From Hungatella hathewayi WAL-18680 (GTDB taxonomy: Bacteria > Bacillota > Clostridia > Lachnospirales > Lachnospiraceae), in the NCBI RefSeq assembly GCF_000235505.1, contig NZ_JH379031.1, positions 58,103 to 122,102 of the forward strand: a DNA stretch of 64,000 nt, read 5' to 3'. The number at the start of each line of letters is the position of its first letter. Positions within the stretch are counted from its first letter, which is position 1. Made by a program: the position numbers and the translations under genes. Below, piece by piece: positions 26,412 through 35,172 of the stretch. The notes beneath the pieces were generated by a model, which saw only the letters and a program-made list of their open reading frames with translations, had not been told where the DNA came from and ran no database searches.

Positions 26412-27296
26412 ATGGAAATACAATATTTTCGGGAATTTCTCACCTTAGCTGAGACAAAGAATTTTACAGAAACGGCGGAACGCCACTTTACCTCCCAATC
26501 CGTGATATCAAAACATATCCGGCAGATGGAGCAGGAACTGGGATTCCCTCTCTTTGACAGAACCAGCCGGAAGGTGGGGCTGAGCCGGTATGGAGAGCTG
26601 CTGCTTCCATACGCCAGAAAAATCACGGAGACGGAATACGAGTATACCACTGTTTTTTATAACCTGAAAAAGGATGTCAATGACACCATCACCATCGGCT
26701 CCATTCCGGTGATGGCGCAATATCAGATTACGGATATTATCGTGCAGTTTAAACGGGAAAATCCCCATTTTTCCCTCCGTATGGTGGAGAAGGACTCCGG
26801 GGATCTAAAAATCATGCTGCGCCGCGGGGAATGTGAACTGGCCTTTATCCGTGAGACGGATGAGGAAGATAAGGAATTCGTCCGGATTCCCTATTTTTCC
26901 GACAATCTGACGGTCGTGATGCCAAACACCCACCCTCTGGCAGGCAGACCGTCCATCCGCCTGGAGGAGTTGAGCAATGAAGATTTCCTGCTGCTGGAGC
27001 AGGGAACCATGCTTCACGCCATCTGTGAGACAGCCTGCCGCCAGGCCGGCTTCAAGCCCAACATCACCTACACCGGGCACCGCCTGGAAAGCATCCTCGA
27101 TTTAACATCCAAAAACATGGGCATCTCCCTACTCATGAAAAAGCAGGCCCAATTTTTCAACAACCCCAATGTCTCCATAGCCGATATCGAACCCGCCATC
27201 TGCTCCCGCGTCAGTTTATATTATAAAAAGAATATGCCGCTGTCCGCGGCTGCAAGACACTTCATCCACTGCATGGATGTGATGACCGGCGCTTAA
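26412..27296 (+). CDS. LysR family transcriptional regulator
   Basis: This 294-residue protein has an N-terminal winged helix-turn-helix (YFREFLTLAETKNFTETAE and SQSVISKHIRQMEQELG) and a LysR substrate-binding domain from about residue 90. It lies just downstream of the methyltransferase gene and may control it or the convergent DUF554 gene. No operator could be assigned. Confidence 0.9.
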   Translation: MEIQYFREFLTLAETKNFTETAERHFTSQSVISKHIRQMEQELGFPLFDRTSRKVGLSRYGELLLPYARKITETEYEYTTVFYNLKKDVNDTITIGSIPVMAQYQITDIIVQFKRENPHFSLRMVEKDSGDLKIMLRRGECELAFIRETDEEDKEFVRIPYFSDNLTVVMPNTHPLAGRPSIRLEELSNEDFLLLEQGTMLHAICETACRQAGFKPNITYTGHRLESILDLTSKNMGISLLMKKQAQFFNNPNVSIADIEPAICSRVSLYYKKNMPLSAAARHFIHCMDVMTGA

Positions 27297-27308
27297 CAAG
27301 GCCGGTCA
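27283..27308. terminator. Weak hairpin at the end of the LysR gene
   Basis: TGACCGGC and GCCGGTCA form a perfect 8-bp stem with a 10-base loop that spans the LysR stop codon, between two convergent genes. There is no T tract on either side, so its terminator activity is uncertain. Confidence 0.35.
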
Positions 27309-27318
27309 CACTTATCCC

Positions 27319-28047
27319 CTACACCCAAGCCATAATATAATTAACCCAAATCCAGCTGAACGGCATCACCAATATCATGGCCGGTATCATATCCGCCGTA
27401 GGAAATTCCTTCAGCTTCACCATCCGGAACCCGGTAGCCAGCATTAAAAATCCTCCACATGCCTTAAAATCCAGAATCATATCCGGCGTCGTCATTGGGA
27501 AAATGATTTTCGCAAGCAAAAACAGGATAAAAAAGATAATAAACTGCGGCACCGCAATCATAGATACCACATAACCTAAATTACATGCAAAAATGGCCGC
27601 CGTAAAAAAGTCCAGGATAGACTTTGATATCAGGATAGTATTATCCCCTGTCATTCCTGCACTTAAACTTCCATAAATACCGGTCCCGCTGGCACAAAAC
27701 AACACAATAATCGTGACCAACGTTTCCATGAATTCCTCCTCCGACAGCTCCGTCCTCTGGTTCTTCATCAACTTCGAGATAGGCTTCTGCATCAACATAG
27801 CTCCCTTATTGAACGCTTCCCCCAGATGCAGTGCCAGACCGATTCCCGTCCCCACAACCAGAGCAAAAATAACAGCCGGCATATACTTCATCAATCCAAT
27901 AGTACTGATTCCCATCCCCATGGAACACACACCAAACACCAGCGTGATTTCCGCCTTAAACTTAGCGCTCAGCTTATGACCGGCCAGCGCGCCGAAAATT
28001 CCTCCAAACAGTATGGACACTGCATTAATTATCACCCCAGTAGGCAT
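27319..28047 (-). CDS. DUF554 family membrane protein
   Basis: This 242-residue protein has about seven hydrophobic segments and the family opening TGVIINAVSILFGGIFGALAGHKL. It matches the DUF554 (YdfK/YqgA-like) family of inner-membrane proteins of unknown function. It has its own transcription unit downstream of the glycosidase-like operon terminator. Length is normal. Confidence 0.82.
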   Translation of the reverse strand: MPTGVIINAVSILFGGIFGALAGHKLSAKFKAEITLVFGVCSMGMGISTIGLMKYMPAVIFALVVGTGIGLALHLGEAFNKGAMLMQKPISKLMKNQRTELSEEEFMETLVTIIVLFCASGTGIYGSLSAGMTGDNTILISKSILDFFTAAIFACNLGYVVSMIAVPQFIIFFILFLLAKIIFPMTTPDMILDFKACGGFLMLATGFRMVKLKEFPTADMIPAMILVMPFSWIWVNYIMAWV

Positions 28048-28169
28048 ACCCTTTTCATCCTCCCAATCCTAAAGTAATTCCCTATATGTTCTACTTTTCA
28101 AATCCTAGCACAAAAGAGGAAGACAAACAATTCGCGTTTCCAGCATATCTATTCCAAAACGGAATGATT

Positions 28170-28223
28170 AAAAAACAAAAATATCCGGAAATCTCTAAAA
28201 TCAAAAGATATCCCGGATATTTT
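28170..28223 (-). terminator. Terminator of the sialic-acid-like catabolic operon
   Basis: On the minus strand arms AAAATATCCGG and CCGGATATTTT form an 11-bp stem around a loop of about 24 bases, followed by a T-rich run (28170-28180). It closes the long operon that begins at 36795. Confidence 0.75.
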
Positions 28224-28235
28224 AACTTATATAAT

Positions 28236-29672
28236 CTATTCCGCCCCTTCCCAAAGCCGATGTTCCGCCTGCACCACATCGCCCTGCACGGCCCATATCT
28301 TCAGGTTTCTAAACTGCAGCTTCAAGCTGGCCTTCTCCCCAGCCAGGACCTCCAATCCCTTCTCAAAGCGAATCGAAATCCAACCGTTATCCAGCTGCTC
28401 ATAACAGCTGTCACCATAAGAAAATCCATCAAATGGCTCACTATTCCAGAACGGACTCATCTCCGCCTCCAGCATCCACTCCTCGTCCTCATCAACCGGC
28501 TCTGCCAGAAGCTCCAATGTTCCGCCTTCCACCCGCAGCCTGCTGGTCGCCAGCACGCTGTCCTGATAGACTCTTCTCGGCGTCAGCGCGGCAAATTTAT
28601 CCGGCTGCCATTTCGCCCTGGCCAGAGAGCTTTCGCGGAAATTGGTGTGGCAGCCATTGCCACCCATGTAGTAGACCCACATCTCCCCCTCCGGCGTCAT
28701 CACCGGCGGCGATGCGTAGATACATCCACAGTCAAACGCCCCGTCCGGGTAACTGCCGCGTCCCCGTGGTATCAGATGCTGTCCCGCGGCCACAAAATCA
28801 AACCGCTCCGGCTCCGCCGCCCAGGCCAGTTCCAAATCCACCTGGTCGAAATCCTCTGAAGTCCTGTCCCCCTCATGGATCACCGACGCCAGCCCCAGAT
28901 ACAAATCTCCCCACCGGAACACCGGCATGGCGTAAACCTGATTTTCAAACCCGATTCCCCGCAGCGTCTCCTCCGGCTCACTCCAGTGAAGAAAATCTTT
29001 ACTCTTGCTGAGAGTCGTAATCCTGATTCCATCCTTCCAGATACGTGACAACAGCATATAGCAGTTCTCCTGCTCATCAAAGAACGGCAGATTATGACTG
29101 TCTGCCGGCGGATTATGCTCCGGCCAGGGAATCGGCGTCTCCCAGTCAACACCGTCCGGCGAAAATGATACCGCCATGTAAGCCTCCTTACCCGGCTGGT
29201 CCATCTTCGTCACCATCTTATAACGGCGGGCCGCATCCGTTTCCCGCTCATCAATCATCACTCCGGTCCCATGGGCAAAGGCAAAAATCAGGTTATTCTC
29301 CTTACTCCCCTGCCATTCCACCCGGTTCAGACAAGGTTTCACCCAATGAATCCCATCCACGCTCTCCGCATAGGCAAGCCCCGGAGCCCGGTCCGGCCGG
29401 GGAATATAATCCCTGGCCGCCCGCTCCCTTCTATCCGCTTTCCTGCTGTCCTCGTCCTCTATAAATAACGTATAATAACAGCGGTAAACCTTCGCCTCCC
29501 TGTCATAAAGCACGTTGGGATACCCATTGTCAATCCGCACCTCCCAGGGCTTCTCCTCCGTAAACAGCGGATTATTTATCTCATCCTTCACCGGCGGCTC
29601 CACGATTAACTGGATATTCTCCATTGCCTGGGGATTTAACAGTCTCCGGTCAAGCATCAAATATTTTGCCAT
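28236..29672 (-). CDS. Putative glycosidase with beta-propeller repeats
   Basis: This 478-residue protein has recurring blade motifs of the kind found in five-bladed glycoside hydrolases (GH32/43/130-like): AESVDGIHWVKP, SFSPDGVDWETP and SKSKDFLHWSEP. Acidic candidates for catalysis lie in the YPNVLYDREAKVYRCYY and FDCGCIYASPPVM segments. A beta-sandwich-like C-terminus (LRVEGGTLELLAEP onward) suggests a GH32-like layout. No signal peptide is visible, so it should act in the cytoplasm on an imported glycoside. It follows a NanA-like gene in a transporter operon. The exact family and substrate are unassigned. Confidence 0.65.
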   Translation of the reverse strand: MAKYLMLDRRLLNPQAMENIQLIVEPPVKDEINNPLFTEEKPWEVRIDNGYPNVLYDREAKVYRCYYTLFIEDEDSRKADRRERAARDYIPRPDRAPGLAYAESVDGIHWVKPCLNRVEWQGSKENNLIFAFAHGTGVMIDERETDAARRYKMVTKMDQPGKEAYMAVSFSPDGVDWETPIPWPEHNPPADSHNLPFFDEQENCYMLLSRIWKDGIRITTLSKSKDFLHWSEPEETLRGIGFENQVYAMPVFRWGDLYLGLASVIHEGDRTSEDFDQVDLELAWAAEPERFDFVAAGQHLIPRGRGSYPDGAFDCGCIYASPPVMTPEGEMWVYYMGGNGCHTNFRESSLARAKWQPDKFAALTPRRVYQDSVLATSRLRVEGGTLELLAEPVDEDEEWMLEAEMSPFWNSEPFDGFSYGDSCYEQLDNGWISIRFEKGLEVLAGEKASLKLQFRNLKIWAVQGDVVQAEHRLWEGAE

Positions 29673-29717
29673 GTACTTTCACCTCCGGACATGCTTACTT
29701 AAGGTATTTCCTAACAC

Positions 29718-30635
29718 TTATCTATATTTCTCAATCGCCTCACCAATCATGTCCGCACATTCCTTCACGCACGGCATATCGCTGTCCACCAGACCCGGCA
29801 TCGGTTTTCTCACGCTCCCCAGTTTAAGACCCTCGCGGATATTCAAAATCTCTTTCATAACCGCATATAAATTTCCTCTGCAGGAGCACATTTTATAGAT
29901 AATCCCGTCAACCGCATTCTGAATATCTCTGGCCTTCGGGATATCCCCCGCCTCCACCAGCTCCATAATCTTGATATACAGTTCCGGCATCACCCCATAG
30001 GTTCCACCGATTCCACCGTCCGCACCCATGGCAAGACCGCTCACCAGCTGCTCATCCGGACCGTTGAATACCACAAATCCCTCGCCGCCATCCATCTTAA
30101 ACATCTGGATATCCTGAACCGGCATGGAACTGTTCTTCACCGCCACCACTCTCGGATTCTTCAGCATTTCATGGAACAACGGCATAGTTAACGCCACTCC
30201 GGCCAGCTGCGGAATATTGTAAATAACAAAATCCGTATCAGGCGCCGCGGAAGAGATATCATTCCAGTACTCCGCAATCGCATACTCCGGCAGATGGAAA
30301 TAAATCGGAGGTATCGACGCAATCGCGTCCACACCCAGACTCTGTGCATGGGCCGCCAGCTCCATACTGTCCGCCGTATTGTTGCAGCCCACATGGGCAA
30401 TGATGGTCAGCTTCCCTTCCGCCGCCTTCACCACATGCTCCAGCACCAGCTTGCGCTCGCTGACGCTCTGATAAATACACTCGCCTGAGGAACCGCCCAC
30501 ATAGAGGCCCTTCACTCCTTTGCGGACCATGTAACGTGTCAATTCTTCCACTCTCTCAGGGCTGATAGCTCCCTCATCATCATAACATGCATAAAATGCC
30601 GGGATAATACCCTGATATTTAGAAATGTCTCTCAT
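29718..30635 (-). CDS. Dihydrodipicolinate synthase / N-acetylneuraminate lyase family aldolase
   Basis: This 305-residue class I aldolase has the pyruvate-binding GGSSGECIYQS motif (about 47), the catalytic Tyr in FVIYNIPQLAGV and the Schiff-base Lys in VVAVKNSS. The segment FNGPDEQLVSGLAMGADGGIGGTYGVMPELY resembles NanA rather than DapA. NanA cleaves N-acetylneuraminate to N-acetylmannosamine and pyruvate. Its neighbours, a YhcH-family gene and a Dpp-type ABC importer, support sialic acid or a related keto-acid sugar as substrate. No nanE or nanK is in the window, so a different acid sugar is possible. Confidence 0.8.
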   Translation of the reverse strand: MRDISKYQGIIPAFYACYDDEGAISPERVEELTRYMVRKGVKGLYVGGSSGECIYQSVSERKLVLEHVVKAAEGKLTIIAHVGCNNTADSMELAAHAQSLGVDAIASIPPIYFHLPEYAIAEYWNDISSAAPDTDFVIYNIPQLAGVALTMPLFHEMLKNPRVVAVKNSSMPVQDIQMFKMDGGEGFVVFNGPDEQLVSGLAMGADGGIGGTYGVMPELYIKIMELVEAGDIPKARDIQNAVDGIIYKMCSCRGNLYAVMKEILNIREGLKLGSVRKPMPGLVDSDMPCVKECADMIGEAIEKYR

Positions 30636-30687
30636 ATCTATTTACCTTCCTTTCGGGCCCTCTTACGGGCATATCCTTATTTTAATT

Positions 30688-31140
30688 TCACTGCACTCGA
30701 ACCTTCACAACTGCCTTTTCCACCGTTACGCATTTACCCGACCGGATTTTCACCATATGGGCATCCTCCGGAAACACAATCAGCACCTTGCCCGGCTCCA
30801 TGGGAACATATGTCTCCACCGGGCCACAGCATTCCATATTGTCCGCCTCCCGGTCCGTCCCGGTTATCTCCAGCAAGCCAACGGGTGTGACCCCTATCAG
30901 TTCCCTGCCGGACCTCAGCAGATGAATATCCGCATAAGCCAGATGCGCCTCAAAAGCCGCATCCTCCTCCGGCACCGTAGTATAGTCAAACCGGTTGATA
31001 AACACATTCCCGCCGTCTACCTCATTGCTCCCCATTTTCAACTTATGTAAACCATTCACCGCCAGATACTCGATCGCCGCATCCAGGTTTTTATTCATTC
31101 CCCGATACCGCGCCAAATGCTTCATATCCGTATAAATCAT
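30688..31140 (-). CDS. YhcH/YjgK/YiaL family protein (NanQ-like)
   Basis: This 150-residue cupin-like protein shows the family pattern: NVFINRFDYTTVPEEDAAFEAHLAYADIHLL across two pieces, metal-ligand candidates in EAHLAYADIH, and FPEDAHMVKI near the end. YhcH proteins occur in sialic-acid operons, where NanQ has been reported to speed anomer conversion. It starts two bases before the OppF-like stop and precedes the NanA-like gene. The gene order supports acidic-sugar catabolism. Confidence 0.82.
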   Translation of the reverse strand: MIYTDMKHLARYRGMNKNLDAAIEYLAVNGLHKLKMGSNEVDGGNVFINRFDYTTVPEEDAAFEAHLAYADIHLLRSGRELIGVTPVGLLEITGTDREADNMECCGPVETYVPMEPGKVLIVFPEDAHMVKIRSGKCVTVEKAVVKVRVQ

Positions 31141-31142
31141 GA

Positions 31143-32147
31143 CTATTTCCCTTCCCCGTCATACAGATGACAGGCAACCATATGCCCTTCGGCCCCGCGG
31201 TGCACCATAACCGGCGGCTGGGTCTTACAGATTTCCATACATTTCGGACAGCGGTTGTGGAACGGGCAGCCATCCGGTTTGTGAATCGGACTGGGCACCT
31301 CACCCTCCAGAACCTGGCGCTTCTTCGTCTTATGGATATCCGCCACCGGAATCGCCGACAAAAGCGCCTGTGTATACGGATGCAGCGGCTCGTCATACAG
31401 CGCTCTGGAATCCGCCACCTCCACAATGCGCCCCAGGTACATCACCATAATCCTGTCCGACATATACTGAACCACCGACAAATCATGGGCGATGAACAGA
31501 TATGTCAGCTTCATCTCCTCCTGTATCTCCTTCATCATGTTCAGCACCTGCGCCTGAATCGACACGTCCAGCGCCGAAACCGGCTCGTCACAGATTAATA
31601 CCTCCGGCATTACCTCCAGCGCTCTTGCGATGCAGAGCCTCTGCCGCTGGCCGCCGGAGAACTCATGGGGATACCGCATCAGGTAATCCGGCTGGATATT
31701 TACCATCTTCAGTACCTTCTGCATCACCTCTTCCCGCTCCTCCAGCGTGTCAATGCCGTGAACCTTCAACGGCTCCTCAAACGAAGAGTATATTTTCTTC
31801 TGCGGATTCAACGCCGAGTACGGGTCCTGGAACACCATCTGTACCTTTCTGCGGAAGTTAAACATTTCCTCTTTATTAAACTGGGTGATATCCTTAAACT
31901 CGTCGCCAAAATTAAACAGCACCCGGCCACCCGTGGGCCGCTCCAACATCATAACCGTTTTTCCAAACGTGGATTTCCCGCAGCCGGACTCGCCCACGAT
32001 TCCCAGGGTTTCCCCCTTGTAGACCTCCAGGCTCACATCATCTACCGCTTTTACATGCCCAACCACCTTCTTGAGCATTCCCTTGGTGATTGGAAACCAG
32101 GTCTGTAAATTCTCAACCTTAAAAATGACTTCTCTATTCTCATTCAT
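31143..32147 (-). CDS. ABC transporter ATP-binding protein, DppF/OppF type
   Basis: This 334-residue ATPase has Walker A GESGCGKSTFGK, signature FSGGQRQRL and Walker B VLICDEPVSALD. Its C-terminal oligopeptide-transporter extension carries the cysteines of CPFHNRCPKCMEICK, which in this family can bind an iron-sulfur cluster. It starts immediately after the DppD-type stop. With the other four genes it forms a complete importer. Confidence 0.92.
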   Translation of the reverse strand: MNENREVIFKVENLQTWFPITKGMLKKVVGHVKAVDDVSLEVYKGETLGIVGESGCGKSTFGKTVMMLERPTGGRVLFNFGDEFKDITQFNKEEMFNFRRKVQMVFQDPYSALNPQKKIYSSFEEPLKVHGIDTLEEREEVMQKVLKMVNIQPDYLMRYPHEFSGGQRQRLCIARALEVMPEVLICDEPVSALDVSIQAQVLNMMKEIQEEMKLTYLFIAHDLSVVQYMSDRIMVMYLGRIVEVADSRALYDEPLHPYTQALLSAIPVADIHKTKKRQVLEGEVPSPIHKPDGCPFHNRCPKCMEICKTQPPVMVHRGAEGHMVACHLYDGEGK

Positions 32148-33176
32148 CTACTCCACCTCCGGACAGGAACGATACTTCAGGCAGCGCACGTGATGGCCTG
32201 GGCCAACCTCATAAGCGGGGATGACTCCCTTACGGCAATTCTCCGTGCATTCCGGACAGCGGTCCGCAAACTCACAGCCCTCTTTCAAATCAGAAGGATT
32301 GGGCGTCGCCCCCGGAATCGTCTCCAGCTTCTGTCCGTCCGCCAGCCCCAGCACCGGCACACTGCGAAGCAGCGCCTTCGTATAGGGATGACTGGTTCTG
32401 TCAAACACATCCTCCAGGCTTCCAAACTCCACCACCCGGCCCATGTACATGACGCAGACCTCATCGGCCATCTCCGCCACCAGTCCCATGTTGTGGGTAA
32501 TCAAAATGATAGATTTGCCGTCCTTCACCTGAAGCTCCTTCAACAGCTCCATAATCTGCGCCTGAATGGTCACATCCAGCGCCGTCGTCGGCTCGTCGCA
32601 GATAATCAGTTCCGGATTACAAATCATGGCGATGGCAATCACCACTCTCTGCTTCATTCCACCGGAAAACTGATGTGGAAAGCAGTCAATCCGCTCCTCC
32701 GGGTCCGGAATTCCCAGCTTTTTAAACATTTCCAGCACCTTCTCGCGGGCCTGCTGCTTCGTCATGCCCTTATTGTGCTGAAGCAGTCCCTCCGCCACCT
32801 GGTCTCCCACCTTGTAGACCGGATTTAAACTGCTCATAGGATCCTGAAACACCATGGACATATCAGGTCCTCTGAGGGAGCGCATCTCCGGCCCATTGGG
32901 CTCCTTGATACTCTCCAGATGGTATTCCTTGATTTTTCCGTCCTTTAATGCATTATACTGGATACTCTTCGCTTCCACAATTGCATTTTTCCCCGTAAAG
33001 CGCATGATGGAATTCATGGTCACACTCTTTCCACAGCCGGACTCGCCGACAACGGCCAGTGTTTTCCCTCTTTTCAGCTGGAATGACACATCCTTCACAA
33101 TCTTGACCACTTTCTTGTCTGAGCAAAACGAGGTATTCAATTTCTCAACATTTAAAATAATCTCTCTGTTATCCAT
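32148..33176 (-). CDS. ABC transporter ATP-binding protein, DppD/OppD type
   Basis: This 342-residue ATPase has Walker A GESGCGKSVTMNS, signature FSGGMKQRVV and Walker B LIICDEPTTALD, plus a C-terminal cysteine cluster (CEFADRCPECTENC). The ATG at 33176 follows AAGGGGG; an ATG 12 codons upstream overlaps the permease gene and has no ribosome binding site. It pairs with the DppF-type ATPase that follows. Confidence 0.92.
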   Translation of the reverse strand: MDNREIILNVEKLNTSFCSDKKVVKIVKDVSFQLKRGKTLAVVGESGCGKSVTMNSIMRFTGKNAIVEAKSIQYNALKDGKIKEYHLESIKEPNGPEMRSLRGPDMSMVFQDPMSSLNPVYKVGDQVAEGLLQHNKGMTKQQAREKVLEMFKKLGIPDPEERIDCFPHQFSGGMKQRVVIAIAMICNPELIICDEPTTALDVTIQAQIMELLKELQVKDGKSIILITHNMGLVAEMADEVCVMYMGRVVEFGSLEDVFDRTSHPYTKALLRSVPVLGLADGQKLETIPGATPNPSDLKEGCEFADRCPECTENCRKGVIPAYEVGPGHHVRCLKYRSCPEVE

Positions 33177-33186
33177 GATTTCCCCC

Positions 33187-34080
33187 TTACTGCTGTTTTG
33201 CATCCAGCACATCTCTCAGACCGTCGCCCAGGAAATTGATGGCAAGTACAAATAAGCTGATTGCAAGTCCCGGGAATAACCAGATCCACCACTGGTTAGT
33301 TACCACGGAAACGGATTTGGCGGCATTTAAAATATTGCCCCAGGTAGGCGTGCTGTCCGCGACACCCAGACCGATAAAGGAAAGGGCCGCTTCCTGGAGA
33401 ATAAAGAACGCCACGTTGGTGGTGGTCGACACGATAATCGGACTCATCACATTGGGAAGAATCTGCTTGAACATAATGTTGTTCCTGCTCATGCCAAAGG
33501 CTTCACACACCTTGACATAGGTCTCCCCCTTAATACTCATAAACTCATTGCGGACCATACGGAAGGTGGTCATCCATCCGGTCAGCACAAAGATAAACAG
33601 CAGGTTGCCAAGACCTCTCTTGTTGACGATGGCCACCAGCATCATTACCAGTACCAGCTGCGGAAATGCCTGGAACACTTCAGAGATACGAATCAGAATC
33701 GTATCCGTCTTCCCACCAAAATATCCGGCCACCGCGCCTAACGCCGCCCCAATCACGGAACTCATCACCGCACAGAACACACCAATCAGGATGGAGTAAC
33801 AGCCGCCCACCAAAACACGGGCCAGCAAATCTCTCCCGATGGTATCCGTGCCAAACAGGTGGATGCCGCTGGGCGGTTTTTTCATATCCGGCAGAACCGG
33901 GGTGTTGTAATCCACGCCGATTACCATGCCCACGATACAGGCCACGGCAATCATCACCACCACTATCAGACCAAACAACGCCAGTTTATTGTTCATGAAC
34001 TTGCGGACATTTCGTTTCAGAAGAGAAGAAGCCGCGCTCTTATTTTGTTCTTTAATGCTTGTGCCTGCAGAATTGCTCAT
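33187..34080 (-). CDS. ABC transporter permease, DppC type
   Basis: This 297-residue membrane protein has a cytoplasmic N-terminus of about 35 residues, the DppC-typical HLFGTDTIGRDLLARVLVG motif and five further membrane segments. The coupling loop is around residues 175-205. It lies 19 bases after the DppB-type permease gene. It forms the channel together with that protein. Confidence 0.92.
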   Translation of the reverse strand: MSNSAGTSIKEQNKSAASSLLKRNVRKFMNNKLALFGLIVVVMIAVACIVGMVIGVDYNTPVLPDMKKPPSGIHLFGTDTIGRDLLARVLVGGCYSILIGVFCAVMSSVIGAALGAVAGYFGGKTDTILIRISEVFQAFPQLVLVMMLVAIVNKRGLGNLLFIFVLTGWMTTFRMVRNEFMSIKGETYVKVCEAFGMSRNNIMFKQILPNVMSPIIVSTTTNVAFFILQEAALSFIGLGVADSTPTWGNILNAAKSVSVVTNQWWIWLFPGLAISLFVLAINFLGDGLRDVLDAKQQ

Positions 34081-34099
34081 TTATTTGCCCCTCCTTTCA

Positions 34100-35059
34100 T
34101 CACTCGCCCAACCGCACTCTTGGGTCAAGCAGGGCATTGAACACATCCACCATAAACGAACAGATGAGCATGGCCGCTGCAATAATCAGAGTGGTAATCA
34201 GAACGATGGGGTAATCCGCGGAAACAATGGCGTTGGTCATGGTCAGACCGATGCCTGGGTAGGAAAATACACTCTCGATTACCACGGAGCCGCCCACCAG
34301 CATGGGAATACGGAACACCAGGATAACCAGCACCGGCTTCATGGCATTTCGAAAGCCATGTTTCAAATAAACCTTCCACTCCGGAATGCCCTTGGAGCGT
34401 GCCGTCTTGATATAGTCACTGTTCAGCACATCCAGCATGGTATTCCTGGCATAACGCATCAGAACAGCCACCATGCAGATGGTCAGCGTCAAAACCGGCA
34501 GGAACAGATGCTTGAACGCATCCACAAACGCATTGGTCGCATCGGGACTGACCCGGTTTGCTGACGGAAACCAGCCCAGCTTAATAGCAAACACCTGAAT
34601 CAGGATGATGCCAACCAGGAACTGCGGAACCGCCTGGCCAAGAACTGCCAGCACACGGCCTACATAATCAATGATACCATTCTGACGCACAGCGGAAATG
34701 ATGCCGATTCCGATACCAATCACCGCCGATAAGACCAGAGAATATCCGGCCAGTTCAAAGGTGTATGGAAGACGCACGGCAATAATAGAAGCGATGGAGG
34801 AACCATCAAAAGAATAACCCAGGTCCCCGTGGAGGCAGTTGCCCAGCCAGCGGAAATACTGGATAATCAGAGGGTCATTCAATCCTAAAGACTCTCTCAA
34901 TGCTTCCACATTTTCCTTGTTGGCGGAAAGCATTTCCGGGCTGACCATAAAGTTAATTGGGTCAATTCCCGTGAGTTGGAGCCCAAAATACACTATAAAG
35001 CTGATAAGCAGCAGCATGGGAATCATCATGAGCAGCTTCTTGACAATAAATTTCAGCAT
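34100..35059 (-). CDS. ABC transporter permease, DppB type
   Basis: This 319-residue membrane protein has a first helix at residues about 7-28, the YFRWLGNCLHGDLGYS segment typical of DppB, and ESVFSYPGIGLTMTNAIV near the end. The ATG at 35059 is preceded by GGAGAG; an upstream TTG is less likely. A hairpin at 35081-35121 separates it from the binding-protein gene. Confidence 0.91.
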   Translation of the reverse strand: MLKFIVKKLLMMIPMLLLISFIVYFGLQLTGIDPINFMVSPEMLSANKENVEALRESLGLNDPLIIQYFRWLGNCLHGDLGYSFDGSSIASIIAVRLPYTFELAGYSLVLSAVIGIGIGIISAVRQNGIIDYVGRVLAVLGQAVPQFLVGIILIQVFAIKLGWFPSANRVSPDATNAFVDAFKHLFLPVLTLTICMVAVLMRYARNTMLDVLNSDYIKTARSKGIPEWKVYLKHGFRNAMKPVLVILVFRIPMLVGGSVVIESVFSYPGIGLTMTNAIVSADYPIVLITTLIIAAAMLICSFMVDVFNALLDPRVRLGE

Positions 35060-35080
35060 TCTATCTCTCTCCAATCTTAC

Positions 35081-35121
35081 AAAAGGAGGAGACAGGAGAT
35101 AAGACTCACTGTCTCCTCTTT
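35081..35121 (-). terminator. Intra-operon attenuator after the binding-protein gene
   Basis: Arms at 35083-35095 and 35109-35121 form a stem of about 13 bp with one wobble, followed on the minus strand by TTTT. It lies between the solute-binding protein and its permeases, so it could raise expression of the binding protein over the membrane parts by partial termination or by protecting the upstream mRNA. Confidence 0.65.
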
Positions 35122-35172
35122 GGCTGCGGATTTCGCCGCATGAGATTCATAGTTTCCGTGTCCTATTTCAGA

